This document shows positions 22,751 to 29,604 of a DNA stretch of 64,000 bases, in pieces. Location of the stretch: assembly GCF_000154725.1 (NCBI RefSeq), contig NZ_DS544873.1, positions 3,051,397 through 3,115,396 of the forward strand. The letters are read 5' to 3'. The notes beneath the pieces were generated by a model, which saw nothing but the letters and a program-made list of their open reading frames with translations, was not told the origin of the DNA and searched no databases. Position 1 is the stretch's first letter. Each line of letters opens with the position of its first letter. Both the position numbers and the translations under genes were made by a program. The stretch is from Kordia algicida OT-1 (GTDB taxonomy: Bacteria > Bacteroidota > Bacteroidia > Flavobacteriales > Flavobacteriaceae).

Positions 22751-23851
22751 ATGAAACGAGTACGAATTAACACCGGAAATGTAGGTTTGGTTTTTAAAAA
22801 CGGAAACTACCAAAAAGTAATTACAGAAGGTACGTATTGGCTAAAATTTAGTCAGCATGTAACTGTGTACAATCTTACAGAGAAGTTTCATGCGCCAATA
22901 GCTAGTGAAATTTTATTGCAAGATGTCACCTTGGCAAACATGTTGGAAGTCATTGATGTAAGTGATACCGAAATTGTATTACGTCACGAAAAAGGAAACT
23001 TAATAGCGGTTTTGGAAGCTGGACAACACTTGTATTGGAAAGGTTTGGTTGAACGTACATTTACACGAATTGACCTCAGCAAAATTGAAATTACGGAAAT
23101 CAAAGACAAAAACTTGCTAAAAGATTACAGATTGGTTCAATATGTAAGAACCTTTGAAGTATTTGAATATGAAAAAGCAATCTTACTGATTGATGACAAG
23201 TTTGAGAAAATTTTAAACTCAGGTGTGTATCAATTTTGGAAGAATGCGACAAGTATCAAAATTTTAAAAGTAGACATGCGCCAGTTGCAACTTGAAATTG
23301 CTGGTCAAGAATTATTGACAAAAGACAAAGCGGCAATTCGAATCAACTTTTACACACAATACAAAGTGATCGATATCAAAAAAGCAATCTTAGACAATAA
23401 AGACTTTGAAAAGCAACTATATATTGCAATGCAGTTGAAACTGAGAACTTTTGTTGGAAACTACACGTTGGATGAATTACTCGATCAAAAAGAAAACATT
23501 GCCAATGCTGTTTTTGAAAATGTAAAAGATGCAGCAGAAAACTTGGGAATTCAAGTATTATATTGCGGAATTCGCGATGTGATTTTAACAGGTGAAATGA
23601 AAGAAATCATGAATCAAGTTTTAATCGCACAGAAAAAAGCGCAAGCAAACATCATTACGCGTCGTGAAGAAACAGCTTCTACCAGAAGCTTACTAAACAC
23701 CGCAAAGTTGATGGAAGAAAATGCAATGTTATATCAATTGAAAGAAATGGAATATGTTGAAAAAATTGCAGACAAAATCGGCGAAATTACTGTTGCTGGA
23801 AATGGCGGTGTCGTCAAGCAATTAAAAGATATATTTTCAGTCAATAAATAG
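22751..23851 (+). CDS. SPFH/Band-7 (slipin-like) protein
   Basis: 366 aa from the ATG at 22751 (MKRVRINTGNVGLVFKNGNY); longer in-frame starts upstream lack similarity to the family. The core has the stomatin/prohibitin pattern: FEVFEYEKAILLIDDKFEKIL, then VDMRQLQLEIAGQELLTKDKAAIRINFYTQYKVID and a long helical end with QVLIAQKKAQANIITRREETASTRSLLNTAKLM. There is no obvious N-terminal membrane span, so it is probably a soluble scaffold. Band-7 proteins recur in predicted RNA-repair systems; it could organise Ro60 or ligases into oligomers (inference). Confidence 0.8.
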   Translation: MKRVRINTGNVGLVFKNGNYQKVITEGTYWLKFSQHVTVYNLTEKFHAPIASEILLQDVTLANMLEVIDVSDTEIVLRHEKGNLIAVLEAGQHLYWKGLVERTFTRIDLSKIEITEIKDKNLLKDYRLVQYVRTFEVFEYEKAILLIDDKFEKILNSGVYQFWKNATSIKILKVDMRQLQLEIAGQELLTKDKAAIRINFYTQYKVIDIKKAILDNKDFEKQLYIAMQLKLRTFVGNYTLDELLDQKENIANAVFENVKDAAENLGIQVLYCGIRDVILTGEMKEIMNQVLIAQKKAQANIITRREETASTRSLLNTAKLMEENAMLYQLKEMEYVEKIADKIGEITVAGNGGVVKQLKDIFSVNK

Positions 23852-23887
23852 ATATTAAAAATACATAATCACTATGTTTTTATTTCT

Positions 23888-23928
23888 GTCCCGAGGTCGT
23901 TCTACCAAAACGATTTTGGGACTTTTTT
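23888..23928 (+). terminator. Intrinsic terminator after Band-7 gene
   Basis: GTCCC/GGGAC outer stem with an inner CGTT/AACG, then TTTTTT. The 332-nt gap that follows also holds a flavobacterial inverted repeat (about 23965-24040) before operator E. Confidence 0.7.
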
Positions 23929-24102
23929 GTGAAGTTCAGTTTCAAAAGAAATATTTAAATATGCCATTCTAAACTTGATTCGGAATCTCAATAAACCAAC
24001 AGCAAACTTAATAAGAAACCGAATAAGTTCAGCTTGACGAAAATCTAATTTTATGACAGCTTTTTTTATTAAAAATCAACTTTTTTAAAAAGAAAATTTA
24101 AC

Positions 24103-24138
24103 TACGCAGAATGAATGCGTAGTTATGTAAAATATTTG
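24103..24138 (+). promoter_or_regulatory. Operator copy E with -7 element (Ro60 gene)
   Basis: TACGCAGAATGAATGCGTA (24103-24121), 9 nt, AATATTTG (24131-24138). Ro60 ATG at 24184. Confidence 0.85.
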
Positions 24139-24183
24139 TACTGTCAAACAAGACAAGTAGTTATTAATTAAAAAAACAAGAAG

Positions 24184-25713
24184 ATGAAATTTAATGTATT
24201 TACAAAAAAACGTACACAAGTCATTACAAATCATCAAGGTGAAAAAGCCTATAAAATGACTCCTGAAATGGAATTGTATAGTGCCGTAGTAACTACTAGC
24301 TTAGAAAAAACTACATACGAAAACACATCCGATCGTGTAAAACGAATCCAAAAATTGGTTCGAAATTGCGATCCTGTATTTGTAGCAAAGTTAGCCGTAT
24401 ACGCACGTACAAAAATGAACTTACGATCAATTCCTGTGGTATTAGCTGTAGAATTGGGTAAAATTCACAAAGGTGATAATTTGGTTAGCAAAACTATTTA
24501 TAATATCGTACAACGTGCGGATGAAATCACAGAAGTCTTGGCATATTACCAAACAGCAAACAAACGAAATGGTGTTAAAAAATTAAATCGTTTATCGAAA
24601 CAAGTTCAAAAAGGTATTGCGAAAGCATTTACAAAATTTGACGAATATCAATTTGCAAAATACAACCGTAAAGGTGATGTAACCTTAAAAGACGCATTGT
24701 TTTTAACACATCCAAAAGCAACAAGTGAAGATCAACAATATATATTCAACAAAATTGTGAACAATAATTTGGAAACTCCATACACTTGGGAAGTTGAATT
24801 ATCGAAAGTTGGTCAGCAATATTTCGCTTCCGCAGAAGCAAAACGAGAAGCTGTCAAAGCCACTTGGGAAACTTTAATCTACAGTAAAAAGGTTGGTTAT
24901 ATGGCAATCATGCGAAACTTACGCAACATTTTACAAGCTGATGTTTCTCCAGATTGTATCAGTCAAGTAGCTAATTATTTAAGTAACGAACAAGCCGTTT
25001 TACGTTCGCGTCAATTGCCGTTCCGATTCTTGTCAGCCTATAATGAAATACAATTGATAAACTCGCCTTATACATCGTACATCTTGGAAGCATTGGAAGA
25101 TGCTATTCAAATAAGTGCGCAAAATATTCAAGGTTTTGATATTCATACACGTGTATTGATGGCGTGTGATGTTTCTGGTTCAATGTTTAGTCCGGTTTCT
25201 AAAAAAAGCAAAATACAATGTTATGATATCGGTTTGGTATTGGCAATGTTATTACAAAACCGTTCCAACAATACGATAACAGGTATTTTTGGTGATCGTT
25301 GGATGCCATACAATTTACCGAAAAAAGGTATTTTACGTAATGTAACTGCCTTAAAGAAAATTGAAGGTAAAGTTGGTTACGCAACCAATGGTTATAAAGT
25401 AATCGAGTATTTGAATCAAAATAAGAAAGTGATGGATAAAGTCTTTTTCTTTACAGATTTGCAAATGTGGAATAGCAATTATCGCAACAACAATCATATC
25501 CAAAAGGAATGGTTAAAATACAAGCGAAACGTAGCGCCACATGCAAAATTGTACTTGTTTGATTTAATGGGTCATGGTCAAGCGCCATTGCGAATTGAAC
25601 AAAACGACGTGCATTTAATTGCAGGTTGGAGTGATAAAGTTTTTGAAGTAATGCATGCTATTGAAAATGGTAACAAAGCATTATCAGAAATAAAAAAAAT
25701 AAAATTTGAATAA
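24184..25713 (+). CDS. rsr: Ro60-like TROVE domain protein (Rsr)
   Basis: 509 aa. The N-terminal about 320 residues are the helical TROVE ring (TSDRVKRIQKLVRNCDPVFVAKLAVYARTK..., PVVLAVELGKI, DALFLTHPKA, a WE-rich segment, YMAIMRNLRNIL, LPFRFLSAYNEI). The C-terminal part is a von Willebrand A domain with MIDAS D329-V-S-G-S-M and a later FFFTDLQMW. Bacterial Ro60 proteins bind Y RNAs and help 3' exonucleases degrade or mature structured RNA. Here the gene has its own copy of the regulon promoter, and a Y-RNA-like array follows it, as expected for an Rsr locus. Confidence 0.93.
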   Translation: MKFNVFTKKRTQVITNHQGEKAYKMTPEMELYSAVVTTSLEKTTYENTSDRVKRIQKLVRNCDPVFVAKLAVYARTKMNLRSIPVVLAVELGKIHKGDNLVSKTIYNIVQRADEITEVLAYYQTANKRNGVKKLNRLSKQVQKGIAKAFTKFDEYQFAKYNRKGDVTLKDALFLTHPKATSEDQQYIFNKIVNNNLETPYTWEVELSKVGQQYFASAEAKREAVKATWETLIYSKKVGYMAIMRNLRNILQADVSPDCISQVANYLSNEQAVLRSRQLPFRFLSAYNEIQLINSPYTSYILEALEDAIQISAQNIQGFDIHTRVLMACDVSGSMFSPVSKKSKIQCYDIGLVLAMLLQNRSNNTITGIFGDRWMPYNLPKKGILRNVTALKKIEGKVGYATNGYKVIEYLNQNKKVMDKVFFFTDLQMWNSNYRNNNHIQKEWLKYKRNVAPHAKLYLFDLMGHGQAPLRIEQNDVHLIAGWSDKVFEVMHAIENGNKALSEIKKIKFE

Positions 25714-25726
25714 TTAATTTAGGTAG

Positions 25727-25762
25727 TGCGCAAAATTACTGCGCACTACTTTACAACATTTG
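25727..25762 (+). promoter_or_regulatory. Operator copy F with -7 element (tRNA-Gly and Y RNA array)
   Basis: TGCGCAAAATTACTGCGCA (25727-25745), 9 nt, AACATTTG (25755-25762). It is followed by a tRNA and seven Y-RNA-like domains, no protein gene for 990 nt. Confidence 0.85.
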
Positions 25763-25781
25763 TCCCATCAAATAAAAACAA

Positions 25782-25853
25782 GCAGATAAGGTGTTTTTGG
25801 TTGCATCGTAGACTTCCACTCTATTGGAGCGAGTTCGAATCTCGCTATCTGCT
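25782..25853 (+). tRNA. tRNA-Gly (TCC)
   Basis: Acceptor GCAGATA/TATCTGC 7/7, anticodon TAGA-CTTCCAC-TCTA, T-arm GCGAG-TTCGAAT-CTCGC, D-stem GTGT/GCAT. It starts about 15 nt after the predicted start site of the Y RNA transcript, so tRNA processing (RNase P, RNase Z) could release the Y RNAs. Confidence 0.8.
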
Positions 25854-25878
25854 CAAAAGTTCATTGAAACAACAATAA

Positions 25879-26014
25879 TTATAAGTGTCGTCAAGAAGAA
25901 ATACTTCGATTCAAAGCGAACTGGTTGCAAGTGAAATTCTTGCGTTTTCGAGGAGAAAGTCGTTTAAATAGGACCCAGAAAGAACAAAATTCTTCTACTA
26001 AAATTACCTTATAA
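25879..26014 (+). ncRNA. Y-RNA-like domain a
   Basis: Outer stem TTATAAG/CTTATAA, 5' internal strand TGTCGTCA, inner stem AGAAGAA/TTCTTCT, then ATACTTCG; 3' internal strand ACTAAAATTAC. The distal part has a T-arm-like GCAAG-TGAAATT-CTTGC followed by a D-arm-like GTC...GAC. Confidence 0.78.
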
Positions 26015-26024
26015 ATTATACAAA

Positions 26025-26097
26025 AGGAAAATGCCGTCAGAATAGGAATACATCGATCCAAAAGAAAAAAGATCCTATTCGCTTCTTTGCTTTTCCT
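26025..26097 (+). ncRNA. Y-RNA-like domain b
   Basis: Outer stem AGGAAAA/TTTTCCT, 5' TGCCGTCAG, inner stem AATAGGA/TCCTATT, then ATACATCGA; 3' strand CGCTTCTTTGC. A short form without tRNA-like arms, ending in a T run so it can terminate transcription. Confidence 0.78.
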
Positions 26098-26109
26098 TTT
26101 TAAAAATAA

Positions 26110-26207
26110 AATGATAGTGTCGTATCAAAGTGTTACTTCGGCGATTTCACGCGGGTTTGAAAAAAACCTTTTTTAAAAAAAGCACTTTAACTCATTTACC
26201 TATCATT
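26110..26207 (+). ncRNA. Y-RNA-like domain c
   Basis: Outer stem AATGATAG/CTATCATT, 5' TGTCGTAT, inner stem AAAGTG/CACTTT, then TTACTTCGG; 3' strand AACTCATTTAC. The distal part has a GGTTT/AAACC hairpin. Confidence 0.78.
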
Positions 26208-26238
26208 CATTAAAAAAATATTCATTGAAATCACAACA

Positions 26239-26369
26239 TATAAGTGTCGTAAAAAAGGAATACTTCGTTTTAATCTCAGGATGCAAGTGCGAGTCTTGCC
26301 TTTCATAAAGAAAGTCGTTTAACTAGCTAAGACATGAGGAAAAGTCCCTTTTTGAATCGTAACCTTATA
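26239..26369 (+). ncRNA. Y-RNA-like domain d
   Basis: Outer stem TATAAG/CTTATA, 5' TGTCGTA, inner stem AAAAAAGGA/TCCCTTTTT (one mismatch), then ATACTTCG; 3' strand GAATCGTAAC. Distal T-arm-like GCAAG-TGCGAGT-CTTGC, CTTTC/GAAAG acceptor-like stem and D-arm-like GTC...GAC. Confidence 0.78.
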
Positions 26370-26371
26370 CT

Positions 26372-26446
26372 TGGAAAATGCCGTCTATACAGGAATACAT
26401 CGACTGTTAATCGCACTAAAATCCTGTAAAACTTATTGCTTTTCCT
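26372..26446 (+). ncRNA. Y-RNA-like domain e
   Basis: Outer stem GGAAAA/TTTTCC, 5' TGCCGTC, inner stem TACAGGA/TCCTGTA (covaries with AATAGGA/TCCTATT of domain b), then ATACATCGA; T run at the end. Confidence 0.78.
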
Positions 26447-26462
26447 CTTTTTTAAAAATATA

Positions 26463-26570
26463 AATATTAGTGTCGTACTAAAGTGTTACTTCTGGTTAGA
26501 TTAGGTTCGAATCCTAACCGTCTCAACCATTGAGATGCGTTTCACACTCTAGGCTTATTTACCTAATATT
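26463..26570 (+). ncRNA. Y-RNA-like domain f
   Basis: Outer stem AATATTAG/CTAATATT, 5' TGTCGTAC, inner stem TAAAGTG/CACTCTA (one mismatch), then TTACTTC; 3' strand GGCTTATTTAC. The distal part has a T-arm TTAGG-TTCGAAT-CCTAA. Confidence 0.78.
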
Positions 26571-26586
26571 TTCAATATCAAACATA

Positions 26587-26739
26587 AAAACAAGTGCCGT
26601 AAAAAAGTGATACTTCGCACTCGAATGCCGTGGTCGTGGGTTCGAGTCCCACCTCTCCTACTAAATCGCACTTTAAAGGAGAGTAGCTCAGTGGTTAGAG
26701 CACGTAAACTAAACACTTTTTGAACAATTGCCTTGTTTT
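26587..26739 (+). ncRNA. Y-RNA-like domain g with permuted tRNA module
   Basis: Outer stem AAAACAAG/CTTGTTTT, 5' TGCCGTAA, inner stem AAAAGTG/CACTTTT, then ATACTTCG; 3' strand TGAACAATTGC. Between the stems: T-arm GTGGG-TTCGAGT-CCCAC, CTCTCCT, 17-nt linker, AGGAGAG (7/7 pairing), U8-A9, D-arm GCTC/GAGC. This is a tRNA cut open at the acceptor end order and grafted by its anticodon side onto the Y stem. Confidence 0.78.
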
Positions 26740-26754
26740 CTAATTTATATTATA

Positions 26755-27183
26755 ATGTTACGCTTACTAAAAAAACTAATGAAACTCTTTAAAAAAGAGA
26801 AAGAAGAACCTAAAATAAAAACACTTGAAATCAGTGAAGATATCATCCTAAGTATTATGGACAAACTTTCTGAATTTGAGCGAAAGCAAGGTTTTTTAAA
26901 ACAAGTAACATTGCATTCATTAGCAAAAAAACTAGGGACGAATCCTAAATATCTTTCTAAAATTATCAACATTCACTATGAGAAAAATTTTAGTTCGTAT
27001 ATCAATGACTTACGAATTCAATATCTTCTCAGAGAATTGAAACAAGACGATTCATTAAAAACACAAACGGTAAAAGCAATTGGAAAGAAAATAGGTTTTG
27101 GAAATACGGAATCATTCACAAAAACATTTAAAAAGCATACAGGAATCAATCCTTCACAATATTTAAACTCATTAAAAGAATAA
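26755..27183 (+). CDS. AraC-type helix-turn-helix protein
   Basis: 142 aa from the ATG at 26755, just 15 nt after Y domain g. The basic N-terminus (LKKLMKLFKKEKEE) is followed by two AraC-family HTH motifs: VTLHSLAKKLGTNPKYLSKIIN and VKAIGKKIGFGNTESFTKTFKKHTGINPSQYL. No sensor domain. The HTH is very like the C-terminal domain of the TPR regulator at 58018, so it may be a truncated relative. A terminator follows at 27228. Whether it controls the RNA island or the lanthipeptide locus is not shown. Confidence 0.8.
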   Translation: MLRLLKKLMKLFKKEKEEPKIKTLEISEDIILSIMDKLSEFERKQGFLKQVTLHSLAKKLGTNPKYLSKIINIHYEKNFSSYINDLRIQYLLRELKQDDSLKTQTVKAIGKKIGFGNTESFTKTFKKHTGINPSQYLNSLKE

Positions 27184-27227
27184 AAAATACTCTTTATAAT
27201 TTGTCAATTAATTTTCTTGAACTGACG

Positions 27228-27274
27228 AGTTCCTTCATCTTTACAATGCAGATGTTGGAACTTTTCTTTTTTTT
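27228..27274 (+). terminator. Intrinsic terminator
   Basis: AGTTCC and CATCT pair with AGATG and GGAACT, followed by a long T run. The rest of 27275-27529 shows no gene. Confidence 0.85.
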
Positions 27275-27529
27275 AGATTGATGAAACACTGCAATTTCCC
27301 ATCAATTTTTACGCACAAAAAAATAATTTACAAGCTACTTCTCCAACCAAGCAATCACAACGTAATATGCTGACGTTCAAAAGATAAAAACAACAAAAAA
27401 TTATCATCACGTGTTTACAACTATTCAAAAAGTGATAATACTCAATCTTAAAACCAAGTAAAAATACGCTTCTATTTCATAGGTGTAATGTGCAACTTTG
27501 AGAACCTATAACCAACCTTATTATTTTTT

Positions 27530-29062
27530 ATGGAAGCAACTCAGGAAAATAGTTCTCAAAAAGACGTATTGGAGATCAAAGTTTATGTACCCATCAATGA
27601 AGTTACAGAACGCCAACAAGACATGATTGATGATGCCATCAAAAAACATCCAAGAGATCGTAAATACCTTTCCAACACTACACATGCTGAAATATTTGCT
27701 CCAAGCAAACACGATGCAAATGATATTATTGAACATGCCGAAGCAAATCATTGGGAAGTAAATTTTGATGAAAAAGCACGAGAAATTACCATCAAAATAA
27801 ACTCTGAAGACATTGCAAACGAAGAAAATCCCGTGACTATTGAAGCGCTAAAATTTCTGAGTACGCAAGGCGATTTACACTTAGACGTAAAAGACGATGA
27901 AGCAAAAGATAAGGCAACTGCAGAAGACATTACAGATCCGACTCAAAAAACAGGTTTTGTAAAAAGTAACAAAGAAACTAGAGTTGGACGCGGACATGCA
28001 ATTCCAATTCAGGAATCAATACACGGTTACAGTGTGCTCGAAATCGCTGAAGCATATAACTTCCCTGATGGTGATGGAGAAGGACAAACCATTGGAATCA
28101 TAGAACTTGGTGGAAAATTTGAACAAAGTGACTTAGATACCTTCTTTGCCAAATACAACATGGCAGTTCCAGAAATTCAAGTTATTGGCAAGCCTGCAAC
28201 AACTCCAGTAAATGACAACGTAGAAGTAACTGCCGATATTCAAGTAGCTGGAATTCTAGCTCCAAAAGCAAAATTAGTGGTCTATTACGGAACTTCCATT
28301 CTAAATGCGATGAAAATGGCGTTGGCAGATACCGAAAATAAACTCACAGTTATTTCTATCAGTTGGGCAGGATCAGAATTAGGATATTCACAACAGGAAA
28401 TTGTAGAACTAAACAATGTATTTCACGAAGCTTCTCTAAAAGGAATCACGGTTGTTGGTGCCTCTGGAGATAATGGCGCGCTCAACAACAAGCAATACGC
28501 AAATGTTAATGTTCCTGTAAACTCGCCATATGTATTGGCTTGCGGCGGAACGCAACTTACCATTTTTGATAATGACACTACTGTAGAAGTGGTATGGAAC
28601 GAAAGCACACCACAATCGCAAATAGGAAGTGGCGGCGGATTCAGTCAACGCATCGCAGAACAACAATATCAAATAAAAGCTTCACAACAATATATTGAAC
28701 GTTTTCCACAATTTGAACCATATCACAAAGCTGGTGGGAGAGGAATTCCAGACATCGCTGCCAATGCTGCAGATGCTTCAGGATATTCAATATACTTTGA
28801 AGGAAATTGGGTAAAAATTGGAGGAACAAGCTTGGCAACACCGCTTTGGGCAGCTTTAATTGCTCGTATGAATCAAAATCTAGGTTACCGATTAGGATTC
28901 ATCAATCCGTACTTATATCAACTAGAAAACTCAGCTGCTTTTCACCAAATCTTGGAAGGAAACAACAACCTATACGTAGCTGCTTCAGGATGGAATCCGT
29001 GCACAGGTTTAGGAACACCTAACGGAAAAGAATTAATGCAAGCAATTGACAATATAGAATAG
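27530..29062 (+). CDS. S53 family (sedolisin/kumamolisin-like) protease
   Basis: 510 aa. The N-terminal about 150 residues are a pro-kumamolisin-type activation domain (VYVPINEVTERQQDMID, ...THAEIFAPSKHDANDIIEHA). The catalytic domain starts near GYSVLEIAEAYNFPDGDGEG and has E232 and D236 (VEVTADIQVAG) and S434 (GGTSLATPLWA), the sedolisin Glu-Asp-Ser triad. No classical signal peptide, which is odd for a secreted acid protease. It is the first gene of a run with a 138-aa protein and lanthipeptide genes, so it may cleave the modified precursor (inference). Confidence 0.88.
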   Translation: MEATQENSSQKDVLEIKVYVPINEVTERQQDMIDDAIKKHPRDRKYLSNTTHAEIFAPSKHDANDIIEHAEANHWEVNFDEKAREITIKINSEDIANEENPVTIEALKFLSTQGDLHLDVKDDEAKDKATAEDITDPTQKTGFVKSNKETRVGRGHAIPIQESIHGYSVLEIAEAYNFPDGDGEGQTIGIIELGGKFEQSDLDTFFAKYNMAVPEIQVIGKPATTPVNDNVEVTADIQVAGILAPKAKLVVYYGTSILNAMKMALADTENKLTVISISWAGSELGYSQQEIVELNNVFHEASLKGITVVGASGDNGALNNKQYANVNVPVNSPYVLACGGTQLTIFDNDTTVEVVWNESTPQSQIGSGGGFSQRIAEQQYQIKASQQYIERFPQFEPYHKAGGRGIPDIAANAADASGYSIYFEGNWVKIGGTSLATPLWAALIARMNQNLGYRLGFINPYLYQLENSAAFHQILEGNNNLYVAASGWNPCTGLGTPNGKELMQAIDNIE

Positions 29063-29097
29063 TCTCACTCATCATTAATCACAGTAAAACTAAAATT

Positions 29098-29514
29098 ATG
29101 GCAAACAAATTGGCATTGGATGAACTTCCAAAACGTCTCATTGTAGATGGTAAAAAAATAGATGACGTAATGATGATATATGGTTTTGTTGCAGAAGGAA
29201 CGCAAGATGATAACATTACTTTTTACTTAGATACATTACTAAAAACTTCGGTCATTATCAAAGATGAAGACATCATTCACGATGCAAATATTACCAAAAC
29301 GCATAGTGCTATTGGCGGAACCATCATTTGGGTTAAAAATGCTTCCTCATACACACAAGGAAAAGCAACAACTTCTCAATCACAACAAGATGCGCAACAA
29401 TTTTTCCAAGGAGATATCTATCAACAATACGCAAATACTGTTCAAGGAAATACCACTCAAAAACCGCAAGGTATGCACACGCCTGTTTGTGGATGTGGTA
29501 AATGCGGACAGTAA
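29098..29514 (+). CDS. Unknown protein with Cys-rich tail, candidate RiPP partner or precursor
   Basis: 138 aa, 35 nt after the protease. The N-terminal about 85 residues look like a small beta fold (KRLIVDGKKIDDVMMIYGFVAEG, ITFYLDTLLKTSVIIKDEDIIHD). Next comes a Gln/Thr-rich linker with QDAQQFFQGDIYQQYANTVQG and a tail TPVCGCGKCGQ with three cysteines. Leader-like domain plus Thr/Cys tail suggests a second substrate of the downstream enzymes, but a structural role is equally possible. Confidence 0.6.
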   Translation: MANKLALDELPKRLIVDGKKIDDVMMIYGFVAEGTQDDNITFYLDTLLKTSVIIKDEDIIHDANITKTHSAIGGTIIWVKNASSYTQGKATTSQSQQDAQQFFQGDIYQQYANTVQGNTTQKPQGMHTPVCGCGKCGQ

Positions 29515-29604
29515 GAATAGTAGACCCAAAATTGATACAACACCATCAATTTCAAAATTGTAAGACTTTAAAAATCATATTATTAACCTTTAACTTTAAT
29601 TATT

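Noticed and set aside
25879-26739. CRISPR array suggested by repeated AGTGTCGT...TACTTCG cores
   Set aside because: Spacing is irregular (about 75-150 nt), the repeats are two separated strands of a conserved internal loop, flanking stems covary, and no cas genes are present.
1210-26755. Prophage origin of the RNA-repair island
   Set aside because: Ligase, kinase and tRNA array recall T4-like or jumbo phages, but there are no capsid, tail, terminase, integrase or replication genes in the window.
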